Part shown: one piece after another, positions 1 to 7,012 of the stretch
How the letters are laid out: each line of letters starts with the position of its first letter
Position numbering within the stretch: position 1 is the stretch's first letter
Source of the DNA: JAZDLX01 sp964538455
Lineage (GTDB): Bacteria; Electryoneota; Electryoneia; Electryoneales; Electryoneaceae
Reading direction: 5' to 3'
Assembly: GCA_964538455.1 (NCBI GenBank)
Contig: CAZIDZ010000004.1
Location: forward strand, 1 to 64,000
Length of the DNA stretch: 64,000 nucleotides
The notes under the pieces: generated by a model
What the model saw: the letters and a program-made list of their open reading frames with translations, nothing else
The model's database searches: none
What the model was told of the DNA's origin: nothing
Made by a program: the position numbers and the translations under genes

Positions 1-120
1 TTCCTGCAGCAGGTCGTTCCGCTGACCCTGGGCAAAAGCCTTAAATCGATCAACATGAACCTGTGGGATGAGGAACAGGACAGACTTGTCAGTTTTCGGT
101 CGTTGAGGAAAGGGGCGTGA
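1..120 (+). CDS. C-terminal fragment, probable fatty-acid desaturase
   Basis: The first 120 bases read in frame 1 as 39 codons and a TGA stop; the rest of the gene lies before the window. The tail contains the motif LWDEEQDRLVSF. From memory this resembles the C-terminus of membrane fatty-acid desaturases of the omega-6/omega-3 type, where LWDEE followed by LV-x-F is common. The diagnostic histidine boxes would be upstream and cannot be seen, so the family call is tentative. That this is the end of a real plus-strand gene is more secure than its identity. Confidence 0.5.
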   Translation, partial: FLQQVVPLTLGKSLKSINMNLWDEEQDRLVSFRSLRKGA

Positions 121-160
121 CGGCGGAAGCGATCGCTGGAAAGGCAGCCGGGTTCGGAGA

Positions 161-236
161 CCCCCGATCGAATCGGGGGCAGGCTTCCGGCCTACACAGG
201 TGGGCCACTGCCAGCCATCCCGACCCTTCGGGATGG
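161..236. repeat. two short palindromic repeats (8-bp and 9-bp hairpins)
   Basis: Positions 161-168 and 172-179 form a perfect 8-bp stem with a 3-nt loop. Positions 215-223 and 228-236 form a perfect 9-bp stem with a 4-nt loop. They lie in tandem in the non-coding stretch between the desaturase fragment and msrA. They look like dispersed extragenic palindromes rather than terminators, since neither is followed by a T-run. Confidence 0.6.
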
Positions 237-255
237 CGCGGCAATCTCCACACCT

Positions 256-307
256 GGGACAGTATACTCACAATCCCGAACTATCTGGATTGTGAGTATA
301 CTGTCCC
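256..307. repeat. perfect 21-bp inverted repeat, REP/RAYT-like
   Basis: Arms 256-276 and 287-307 are exact reverse complements of 21 bp around a 10-nt loop. The outer ends read GGGACAGTATACT. Ends of this sort occur, to my knowledge, in extragenic palindromes mobilised by REP-associated tyrosine (Y1) transposases. No transposase gene is present nearby, so this would be a non-autonomous copy. Confidence 0.65.
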
Positions 308-331
308 TGAAGAACGCCAGTGGAATTAGAG

Positions 332-369
332 ATCGCCAGCGATGCCGAGTAGTCGGCATCGCTGGTGAT
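332..369 (+). repeat. 17-bp hairpin with GTAG loop
   Basis: Arms 332-348 and 353-369 pair over 17 bp around a 4-nt loop. The one non-Watson-Crick position (335/366) is G-U in a plus-strand RNA but C-A in a minus-strand RNA, so folding is better on the plus strand. It sits just past the msrA stop but has no T-run on the minus strand, so it is a poor rho-independent terminator for msrA. Confidence 0.55.
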
Positions 370-401
370 GACACACATAGTAAACGGCAGAACACGTTTA
401 C

Positions 402-1055
402 TTATTTCGAACCGCGCTCGGCTTTGAAAGTGCTGTCGGCCTTCCAGAACTTTTCGATGAAACCCTCGCGGCCGGAACCCCGCTTGTACATCTCATAGTG
501 AAGCGGATTTTTCTTGTAGTAATCCTGGTGATAGTTCTCCGCTGGGTAGAAATCCCCTGCGGGGAGGATCTCAGTTGCGATCGGCCGGTCGAATTTGCCC
601 GACTTCCCCAGAATTTCCTTCGATTTCTCCGCTTCCCGGTGTTGCTCGTCGGTGTGGTAGTAGATAGCTGTGTGGTACTGGGTTCCGCGGTCGGCGAACT
701 GCCCGCCGCGGTCGGTGGGATCGATGTTCTGCCAGAAGGTTTTCAGCAGCGTCTCGTAGTCCACAACCGCGGGGTCATAGTGGATTTCGACCGACTCACG
801 GTGTCCGGTCGCGCCGGTGGATACCTCCTCGTAGGTGGGATTTTTCTTTGTCCCCCCGGTGTATCCTGCGACTACCCGCTTGACCCCGTCGAGTTTTTCG
901 AAGGGCGGTTCCATGCACCAGAAGCAGCCCCCGGCGAACGTGGCCACGGCCAGGGTGCTGTCGCGCTCGGCGGGCTTCGCCTGAAGGGATGGATTCATGG
1001 GGCTCCCGAAAAGTAGTGCCAAAGATGCGATCGCTGTCAGCAAGATGCGTTTCAT
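402..1055 (-). CDS. msrA: peptide-methionine (S)-S-oxide reductase, exported
   Basis: Reduces methionine-S-sulfoxide in proteins back to methionine. The 217-aa product starts with a Sec-type signal (KR, then a hydrophobic stretch to about residue 20, cleavage region near residue 26), so it probably acts in the periplasm. The MsrA active-site motif GCFWC is at residues 43-47 with Cys44 as the expected catalytic residue. Cys47 is the only other nearby cysteine and may resolve the intermediate, because the C-terminal tail has none. The downstream MsrA pattern YHQDYY is present. The ATG at 1055 has an AGGAG about 7 nt upstream. It stands alone with a repeat cluster downstream. Confidence 0.95.
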   Translation of the reverse strand: MKRILLTAIASLALLFGSPMNPSLQAKPAERDSTLAVATFAGGCFWCMEPPFEKLDGVKRVVAGYTGGTKKNPTYEEVSTGATGHRESVEIHYDPAVVDYETLLKTFWQNIDPTDRGGQFADRGTQYHTAIYYHTDEQHREAEKSKEILGKSGKFDRPIATEILPAGDFYPAENYHQDYYKKNPLHYEMYKRGSGREGFIEKFWKADSTFKAERGSK

Positions 1056-1176
1056 GCGGGTCTCCTACCGCTCTCCATGAGGCTGCAAGGTACATGCCGA
1101 GTGAACCCGCTGGTTCCAGTTTCATCCACTGAAAGTTGAGAATTGGAGCGGAGTTTCCGGACGGAAAAGCATTCGC

Positions 1177-2667
1177 CTAGGGCGACCGGTTCGCGGAAGT
1201 ATCGAAAGTCAACAGGAGCATTCTGTATTTCTCCTGAAGACTCTTGTTCCACAGCTTGTTCTCGACCGTATCGGCCCGCAGCCGCCAGGCCGCCGATTCG
1301 GCCGCAAGATCCCGGAGCAAGATCCAGCCGTATTTGTACTTGTTGTCCTTCAACCTCAGGAGTGCGTCGCGCTGCTGGTCCGAAAGCCAGCCATCGTCGT
1401 ACAACTTGCGAACGCCTGAAGCCTTGATTTGGTAATCGCCGAGCCGGGAAAGCTGAATCACTTCGTGGAGTTGGGCGTCGCCTAGGGATGTGAGCGACTT
1501 CACCGTTTCCCGCATTCGCACAGGGTTCTTGAACGTCCTCGACTCAAGTTCGAGCAGCCCCTCATCCTCGATCCCACGAGCTTTCAGCTCCTGGATGACG
1601 TCCGGACCGCAACGGAAATATTCCTGGCGGGAAACCTGCTTCTGGAAGACGTTGTCCACGAAGAAGAGCAGCAGAAACGAAATCACTCCGGCGAGTATCG
1701 GCGAACTGATCCAACCGAGCGAGATCTCCCCCATCACCTTGTAGCGGATCCCCGCGCCCCGCTTCAGCAGCCCAATTCCGAGCACGGCTCCGACTACAGC
1801 CTGGGAACTCGAAACCGGCACGAGGGGAATTGTCGGCAACCCGTGACTCGCCAGGAAGGTCTCCAACCGCTCCGACGCGAAGAGGAAAAGGACGAGCGAT
1901 TGCGCGAGCACGACCACGAACGCGGCGAGCGGCGTTAGTTTGAGCAGCCCTCCCCCAACCGTTTTCATCACCCGCTCCGAATAGGTGAAGACGCCGACGC
2001 CGATCGCGAGCGCCCCGAGGAAAAAGAGCTGCTGGGCGCCGGTGACCGAGATCCCCGCGATCACCTTATCACTGAAGGGATTTGCGGTGACGAAAACGCC
2101 CATCACATTCGCGATGTTGTTCGCACCGAGGCTGTACGACCCGAAAGCTCCGACGAGGATCAGGCCGATGCGTGTCAGGTTGTCGAGGTGAAGCAGGTGC
2201 AGCTTCATCCGCAGCACGAATTCCCGCATCAGGACGTAAAGAATCATTGCAAACGCCGCAGAAAGGATCGGGCAGACGACCCAGGTGCTGACAATCTTGC
2301 TCAGCGACTGCGTGTTGGTGATGGAGTTCGAGTAAATATTCCAGCCGATGATCGCCCCGACAATCGCCTGGGAGGTGGACACGGGCAGGTTGTGGCGTGT
2401 CATCCAGAGCACGGTCAAGGCCGCGGAGAGGGCGACGGTGAAGGAACCGGCGAGCGCGTTGACCGCGCCGAGGCTGCCAAGGGTGTGTGCGGCGCCCGCG
2501 CCGCTGACCGTTGCACCAATGACAACGAAGATGGAGCTGATCAGCGCTGCGTTGCGAAAGCGGATCATCCGGGTGCCTACAGCCGGCCCGAAGACATTCG
2601 CCGCGTTGTTCGCCCCGAGGGACCAGCCGAGGAAAAGACCGCTTGACAGGTAAAGAAGCAATTCCAT
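1177..2667 (-). CDS. pit: PiT-family inorganic phosphate permease
   Basis: Low-affinity phosphate (or metal-phosphate) symporter of the inner membrane. The 496-aa protein carries the two PiT signature repeats: GANNAANVFGPAVGTR near residue 19, and a second GANNIANV motif near residue 180. About ten hydrophobic segments occupy roughly residues 1-330. The remaining 165 residues form a hydrophilic, charged C-terminal extension that is longer than in the simplest bacterial Pit proteins. It lies 10 nt downstream of the DUF47 gene in the same orientation, the usual Pit/DUF47 pair. A GAGG lies 8 nt before the ATG. Confidence 0.93.
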   Translation of the reverse strand: MELLLYLSSGLFLGWSLGANNAANVFGPAVGTRMIRFRNAALISSIFVVIGATVSGAGAAHTLGSLGAVNALAGSFTVALSAALTVLWMTRHNLPVSTSQAIVGAIIGWNIYSNSITNTQSLSKIVSTWVVCPILSAAFAMILYVLMREFVLRMKLHLLHLDNLTRIGLILVGAFGSYSLGANNIANVMGVFVTANPFSDKVIAGISVTGAQQLFFLGALAIGVGVFTYSERVMKTVGGGLLKLTPLAAFVVVLAQSLVLFLFASERLETFLASHGLPTIPLVPVSSSQAVVGAVLGIGLLKRGAGIRYKVMGEISLGWISSPILAGVISFLLLFFVDNVFQKQVSRQEYFRCGPDVIQELKARGIEDEGLLELESRTFKNPVRMRETVKSLTSLGDAQLHEVIQLSRLGDYQIKASGVRKLYDDGWLSDQQRDALLRLKDNKYKYGWILLRDLAAESAAWRLRADTVENKLWNKSLQEKYRMLLLTFDTSANRSP

Positions 2668-2677
2668 GTGGGCGCCC

Positions 2678-3319
2678 TCACACCATCCGCTTGATGGCGT
2701 AGATGCTCAGCCGCTGAGCAGCGTTTTCCGCGGCGTCCGAGACTTCCTCGACGTTGGTCGCGAAATGCCTGAGATGGATTTTCTTCGCGAGCTCCAGGTC
2801 GCTCTGGAAAATCAGCCGTTTCAGGGAATCGCTGATGCGGTCTGCTTCGCGCTCGTAAAAGAAGACCTTGTGGGCCAGATCCTGGACAGCGCGAACGTCA
2901 CGGAAAAAGGACCGCTCGGCGGACACCAGCGCATCCGCCCCCAGCGAGCAGGCTTCGGCGAGCTCCAGAAAGCCGTTGTGCATCGCTTCGGGGATGTCCG
3001 GGTGCTCCTGCGAAAACAGCATCAAGGTCGCTTTGATCGTGTCGATCACGTTGTCCGTACTCTCCAGCAGGCCGAGCACATCGCCGCGATTTTCCGGGAT
3101 CAGGGATCTCGCATACATTTGATTTTCAACGGCGTGGCTCTTGGTATCGGCCTCCGCTTCGAGCATCTGGATCTGATGCAGGCGAACGTCGAAAGCCTGA
3201 AAATCCCGCTTCAGGTAGTCCTCGATCGCCGGCAGGAATATCAAGCCGGCTTCGGAGACCTTATTCAGGAACTCATCGATCTCCGAAATGATGGTTCGCG
3301 TCGGTCCGGTGAACAGCAT
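2678..3319 (-). CDS. DUF47 / PhoU-like phosphate transport regulator
   Basis: A 213-aa all-helical protein of the DUF47 (TIGR00153, PhoU-like) family, which typically partners Pit permeases and is thought to modulate them. The start was set at the ATG at 3319, with GGAG 5 nt upstream. The frame can be extended to a TTG at 3412, but that adds a hydrophobic stretch not expected in this family and has no ribosome-binding site. The motif IDEFLNKVSEAGL near the new N-terminus matches the usual DUF47 beginning. First gene of a two-gene operon with pit. Confidence 0.88.
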   Translation of the reverse strand: MLFTGPTRTIISEIDEFLNKVSEAGLIFLPAIEDYLKRDFQAFDVRLHQIQMLEAEADTKSHAVENQMYARSLIPENRGDVLGLLESTDNVIDTIKATLMLFSQEHPDIPEAMHNGFLELAEACSLGADALVSAERSFFRDVRAVQDLAHKVFFYEREADRISDSLKRLIFQSDLELAKKIHLRHFATNVEEVSDAAENAAQRLSIYAIKRMV

Positions 3320-3378
3320 ACACGCTCCAACGGTGAAAAGTGACCCCGCCGCAAGAAGCACGGGAGCTGTCAGTAATG

Positions 3379-3393
3379 TTCTAAACTTTAGAA
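3379..3393. promoter_or_regulatory. 7-bp palindrome, candidate operator upstream of the DUF47-pit operon
   Basis: TTCTAAA, one central base, TTTAGAA forms a perfect palindrome in a locally AT-rich spot about 60 nt upstream of the DUF47 start. This is a suitable place for a regulator-binding site. It does not match a PHO box that I can recognise. No factor is assigned. Confidence 0.3.
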
Positions 3394-3686
3394 AAAACTT
3401 GTTTCTAGGCAAGAGCTCGTTCTCTCCGCGGCGTTTTCGGTGGACAACGCTGCCGGCACCCGGCCAGGGACAATTAAGTGACTTTAATTCAGTGTGTTAC
3501 GAATCAATCCCGGCTCTGTTAGAGAATAAAGGTGCGGAACCGTCTGAACAACTGACGAAGGATCGAGGAGCCTTCCCGAACACTTCGGAACACGTTCGGC
3601 GGAATCCTCTCCCATCCTTGCGTGAGCGATCGGGAGACGGGTTATCTTTCCGAAAATAGCAGACTGTTGACAGGGTCAGGGAACGC

Positions 3687-6680
3687 TTGAAACCGACAAA
3701 TAGCCATCCGGCGGGGACGATTCTCCGCCATTCCCCGCTCGCCTTCTGGGTGCTGGTGCTGCTGCTTGGCGCCGGGACGGGGCGGGCGGATCCGATTTAC
3801 CCGATCCGAACCTTTGAGGAAGGCCAATACCCGAAAGTCGGCAACGTCTTCGGGATGCTGCAGGATCAGCAGGGCACCCTCTGGATCTGGGGCTCCCGCG
3901 GGATCACGACGTACGACGGCAGCAGATTCAGCCATTACACTTCGGAGCAGGGCCTCCCCTCCAATTACGTCTACAGCATCCACCAGGCCGACGACGGAGT
4001 GTTGTTCATCTGCACCTACCGCGGGATGGTCGAGTACCGTCCGGGCACGTTCACCTTTACGCCCGTCACCCCTCCCTCCCTGGGTCCGATCCGCGATGTG
4101 GCCTTCCATCCCCTGGGCAGGCTGCTGGCGACGGATCATGGGGTCATCCTCGACCACGACGGACTATTCTACGTTATCCCCAACCTGAAACCCGAATCCG
4201 ACACGCAGCGCATCCTGATGGTCAACCGTCTCGACTGGGACCCGGTGCTCAATCAGGTGTGGGCAGCCACCGACCGTTGGGGACTGCTGCGGTTGAACAT
4301 GGATTACCTTCCTCCCCTGCTCGATCTCGACCCCACCCACGAAAAGCCGGAAAAGGCCATCTACGATTCGCTGCTGTTCGCCGGTCCCCCGAGCAGCGCG
4401 TTCGAGCCGGGACACTTCGCGCTCGCGGATCCGGCCAAGAGAATCGAACAATGGCACCGCGTCAGCACTCTGCTGTCAAAACCGGCAAACGCGACAAAAA
4501 GCTGGATTCCGAGCGGGTGGGCGACCGACGGCGTGCTCTACGATCCCAACCGGGCGAGCGCCGTCGTCTGGGACAATTTCAACGTCTACACCGTGAAGCA
4601 TGGCGAGATCTCGAGGCTCGTCACGTTTCCCAGCAACGTCACCCTCAATTCCGTCGTGCTGCTGAACGATGGGCGTCTGAGTTTCGCGCGGAACGACGGA
4701 GTGTATTTCCTCGACGAGAACGGCAGCCTTGACCATCTCTCATCGGCGAACGGTTTCCCCTCGAATATCGTCATCACCCACGTCATGGACCGCGAGGGAC
4801 ATCTCTGGTTCGCCAACAACCACGGCGATCTTCATCGTCTCACCTCGACCGCGATCAGACTATACTGCTCAAAAAACTTCCCCATTCTCCAGGACACGCG
4901 GCAGACGGTGGTCACCCGGAACGGAGAGATCTTAGCCGCGTCCTCGCACGGCATTGTCTCGATCAAGGACGACAGGTTGAAAACGCTCGTCTCCTTCGGG
5001 AACATGGATAGCGACTTTCTCAATTTCGCGGTGGACAAGAAGTCGAACCTGCTGATTGGCACCACGACCCGCCTCTACCTGTTCGACCGCGCCACCCGGC
5101 AGCTGCGCCCGCTGACAGAGGCAAAGGCGCCGCACGTCGGGCGGATGAACATTGCGACAGACGGAAACGGGAATCTCCGGTTCGCCTACCAGGAACTGCT
5201 GCGCAAATGGGATGGGAAAAAACTGACGACCTACTCGTTCGACCGCTATTCGAATCCCCTTTTCATCGACGCCGGTCCCGGGGAACGGCTGCACATCGGC
5301 CAATGGGCCCGGCTGATTACGATCGACGACTGGGGAATGAGGATGCTGATGCGCGGGGAAGTTCGCCAGAAAGCGGATTTGAGGCCGGGCGTCGGCTCTG
5401 AACTGCGGGTCCCGCTCCCGGATACACTCTTCATGGACAACATCGCGGCGATGGACGGAGCGACCGGTCCGGACGGAGCGTATTGGGTCGGAACCTTCAA
5501 CGCCGGGATTCTGCGGATCGAGGAATCCCCGGACCCATACAAAACCGCGCAGTCGATCCGGGTGTACGACACACGGTCCGGCCTCCCGAGCAACCAGGTC
5601 AGCAGAGTTTCGCGCGATTCGGAGGGAAACCTGTACTTTTCGCTGGTTCCGGGCGCCGCCGTCGTCACCCGGGACGGATTGGAAGTGATCCACCCTCCGC
5701 TCCCGGAAGGAGCGATCATCCAGGCGATCCTCCGCAACGCTTCCTACACACTGGTGGCAACGTCACGTGGCCTGTTCCTTTCGGATTCCTTGAACCAGTA
5801 CAGGTTCGACCGCAACCTGGGCCTCCCGGAGAGCGCGGCCAACCAGGTGCGGCTGCTCCCCGACAGGAGGATTCTCGTCCAGCAGCAGAATGGGCTCTAC
5901 CTCGTCGATTTGGCCGTACTGGGAAAAATGTCTCATCGCCTGTTCCGGCCCAACATCACCGAGCTGATCGCGGACGGGGTGCAAAAGAACCTGAATCAGA
6001 AGATTCAACTCACCGACCGGCGGCGCTCCCTGCGGGCGTACGTCGCCTTGCCGGATTATTTCAACGAGAACATGCACGCTTACTCGTGGACGCTGGAGCC
6101 CTTCGACCACGGTTGGCGGCCGTGGACCGACCAATCCGTAATCGAATACACCAACATCCCCCCCGGCACCTACACCCTGCGCGTGAAGGCCCGAAACGGC
6201 GTGGATCAACGGGAAACGTACGCGACTCCGGTTGTCATCGATGTTCCTCCCCGGTTTCTCGAAACTCCCTTGTTCGCCCTGCTGATGGTGCTTGGGGCGA
6301 CGCTACTGCTGATGCTGATCGTGCTCGGCTTCGTCCGGCGGCAACAAATCAACCAGCGGAAGAATTTGAAACTGCAGATGGAGAAGCTGCGGGTTGCGAA
6401 CCAGCTCGCGGCAACGATCGCCCACGAGTTCAACAATCCGCTGCAGGTAATGCAGGGTGCGTACTTCATGCTGAAGCGCAAGGACATCAGCGAAACGACC
6501 CGGGAGCGCTACCTCGACCTGCTGCCGAAGTACATCGATCGGATGAAGGACCTGATTCAGCGCCTGCTGCGCCTGCGGGACCTGCGCGAAATGGACTACG
6601 CCGCCGGAATGAAGATCCTGAATGTGCCTTCTCCGCCCCATCCGGACGACGAAACCTCTGACCCCGAAGAAAAAGCGTGA
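3687..6680 (+). CDS. propeller sensor with Y_Y_Y domain, TM and HisKA box, no ATPase domain
   Basis: A 997-aa membrane sensor. Residues 1-34 are a signal sequence. Residues of about 45-770 carry repeated two-component-regulator propeller motifs (patterns such as GTLWIWG, GHLWFANN and GAYWVGT). A Y_Y_Y-type domain follows at about 770-835, then one TM helix near 860-882 and a cytoplasmic HisKA-like helix pair with the H-box AHEFNNPLQ (His913). Only 84 residues follow this His, ending in an acidic tail. No N, G1 or G2 box exists, so a catalytic ATPase domain is missing, and none is encoded downstream before the repeat element. The TTG start has AGGGA upstream. It may be trans-phosphorylated by another kinase or may signal only by dimerisation. 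Confidence 0.85.
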   Translation: MKPTNSHPAGTILRHSPLAFWVLVLLLGAGTGRADPIYPIRTFEEGQYPKVGNVFGMLQDQQGTLWIWGSRGITTYDGSRFSHYTSEQGLPSNYVYSIHQADDGVLFICTYRGMVEYRPGTFTFTPVTPPSLGPIRDVAFHPLGRLLATDHGVILDHDGLFYVIPNLKPESDTQRILMVNRLDWDPVLNQVWAATDRWGLLRLNMDYLPPLLDLDPTHEKPEKAIYDSLLFAGPPSSAFEPGHFALADPAKRIEQWHRVSTLLSKPANATKSWIPSGWATDGVLYDPNRASAVVWDNFNVYTVKHGEISRLVTFPSNVTLNSVVLLNDGRLSFARNDGVYFLDENGSLDHLSSANGFPSNIVITHVMDREGHLWFANNHGDLHRLTSTAIRLYCSKNFPILQDTRQTVVTRNGEILAASSHGIVSIKDDRLKTLVSFGNMDSDFLNFAVDKKSNLLIGTTTRLYLFDRATRQLRPLTEAKAPHVGRMNIATDGNGNLRFAYQELLRKWDGKKLTTYSFDRYSNPLFIDAGPGERLHIGQWARLITIDDWGMRMLMRGEVRQKADLRPGVGSELRVPLPDTLFMDNIAAMDGATGPDGAYWVGTFNAGILRIEESPDPYKTAQSIRVYDTRSGLPSNQVSRVSRDSEGNLYFSLVPGAAVVTRDGLEVIHPPLPEGAIIQAILRNASYTLVATSRGLFLSDSLNQYRFDRNLGLPESAANQVRLLPDRRILVQQQNGLYLVDLAVLGKMSHRLFRPNITELIADGVQKNLNQKIQLTDRRRSLRAYVALPDYFNENMHAYSWTLEPFDHGWRPWTDQSVIEYTNIPPGTYTLRVKARNGVDQRETYATPVVIDVPPRFLETPLFALLMVLGATLLLMLIVLGFVRRQQINQRKNLKLQMEKLRVANQLAATIAHEFNNPLQVMQGAYFMLKRKDISETTRERYLDLLPKYIDRMKDLIQRLLRLRDLREMDYAAGMKILNVPSPPHPDDETSDPEEKA

Positions 6681-6686
6681 TATAGG

Positions 6687-7011
6687 TTCAAAAGGGACCG
6701 TCACGTCTGAAAAAGTTCGTCGTCCCCCCTGATTCAAAAGCGACTGGTGGATTCAACTTTGAAGTGCAGCAGGCTCTCTTCTGTTGTTGATGGAATCATT
6801 CCAGTTCTGGTCGTCCTGGTTGGCCGCTCTCTGTCATCCCCCGGTTTAACCGGGGGATCCAGATAATCCGTGATTTTACCTGGCGTACCTGGATTGCCCG
6901 GTCAAGCCGGGCAATGACAACACAGGGCCTGAGGCATGTCTGCCGCTGCCCGCCACCCCTTTCCTCATACTGTTGCATTTGAGAGTTGAACTTGGGACTG
7001 TCACTTTTGAA
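6687..7011. mobile_element. 325-bp nested palindromic MITE-like element
   Basis: Fills almost the whole gap between the convergent sensor gene and the sucrose synthase gene. Imperfect terminal inverted repeats at 6687-6704 and 6994-7011 match at 14 of 18 positions. A second inner pair (about 6750-6772 and 6970-6991) is also inverted. The centre holds a compact element at 6832-6919 bounded by TGTCAT and ATGACA. It contains a perfect 11-bp hairpin (6836-6858) and a perfect 9-bp hairpin (6893-6915). No coding sequence is visible. The right end stops 1 nt before the sucrose synthase stop codon. Confidence 0.6.
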
Positions 7012-7012
7012 A

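Noticed and set aside
3320..3412. N-terminal extension of the DUF47 protein from a TTG start
   Set aside because: No ribosome-binding site, and the hydrophobic extension is foreign to the family; the ATG at 3319 has GGAG at the right distance.
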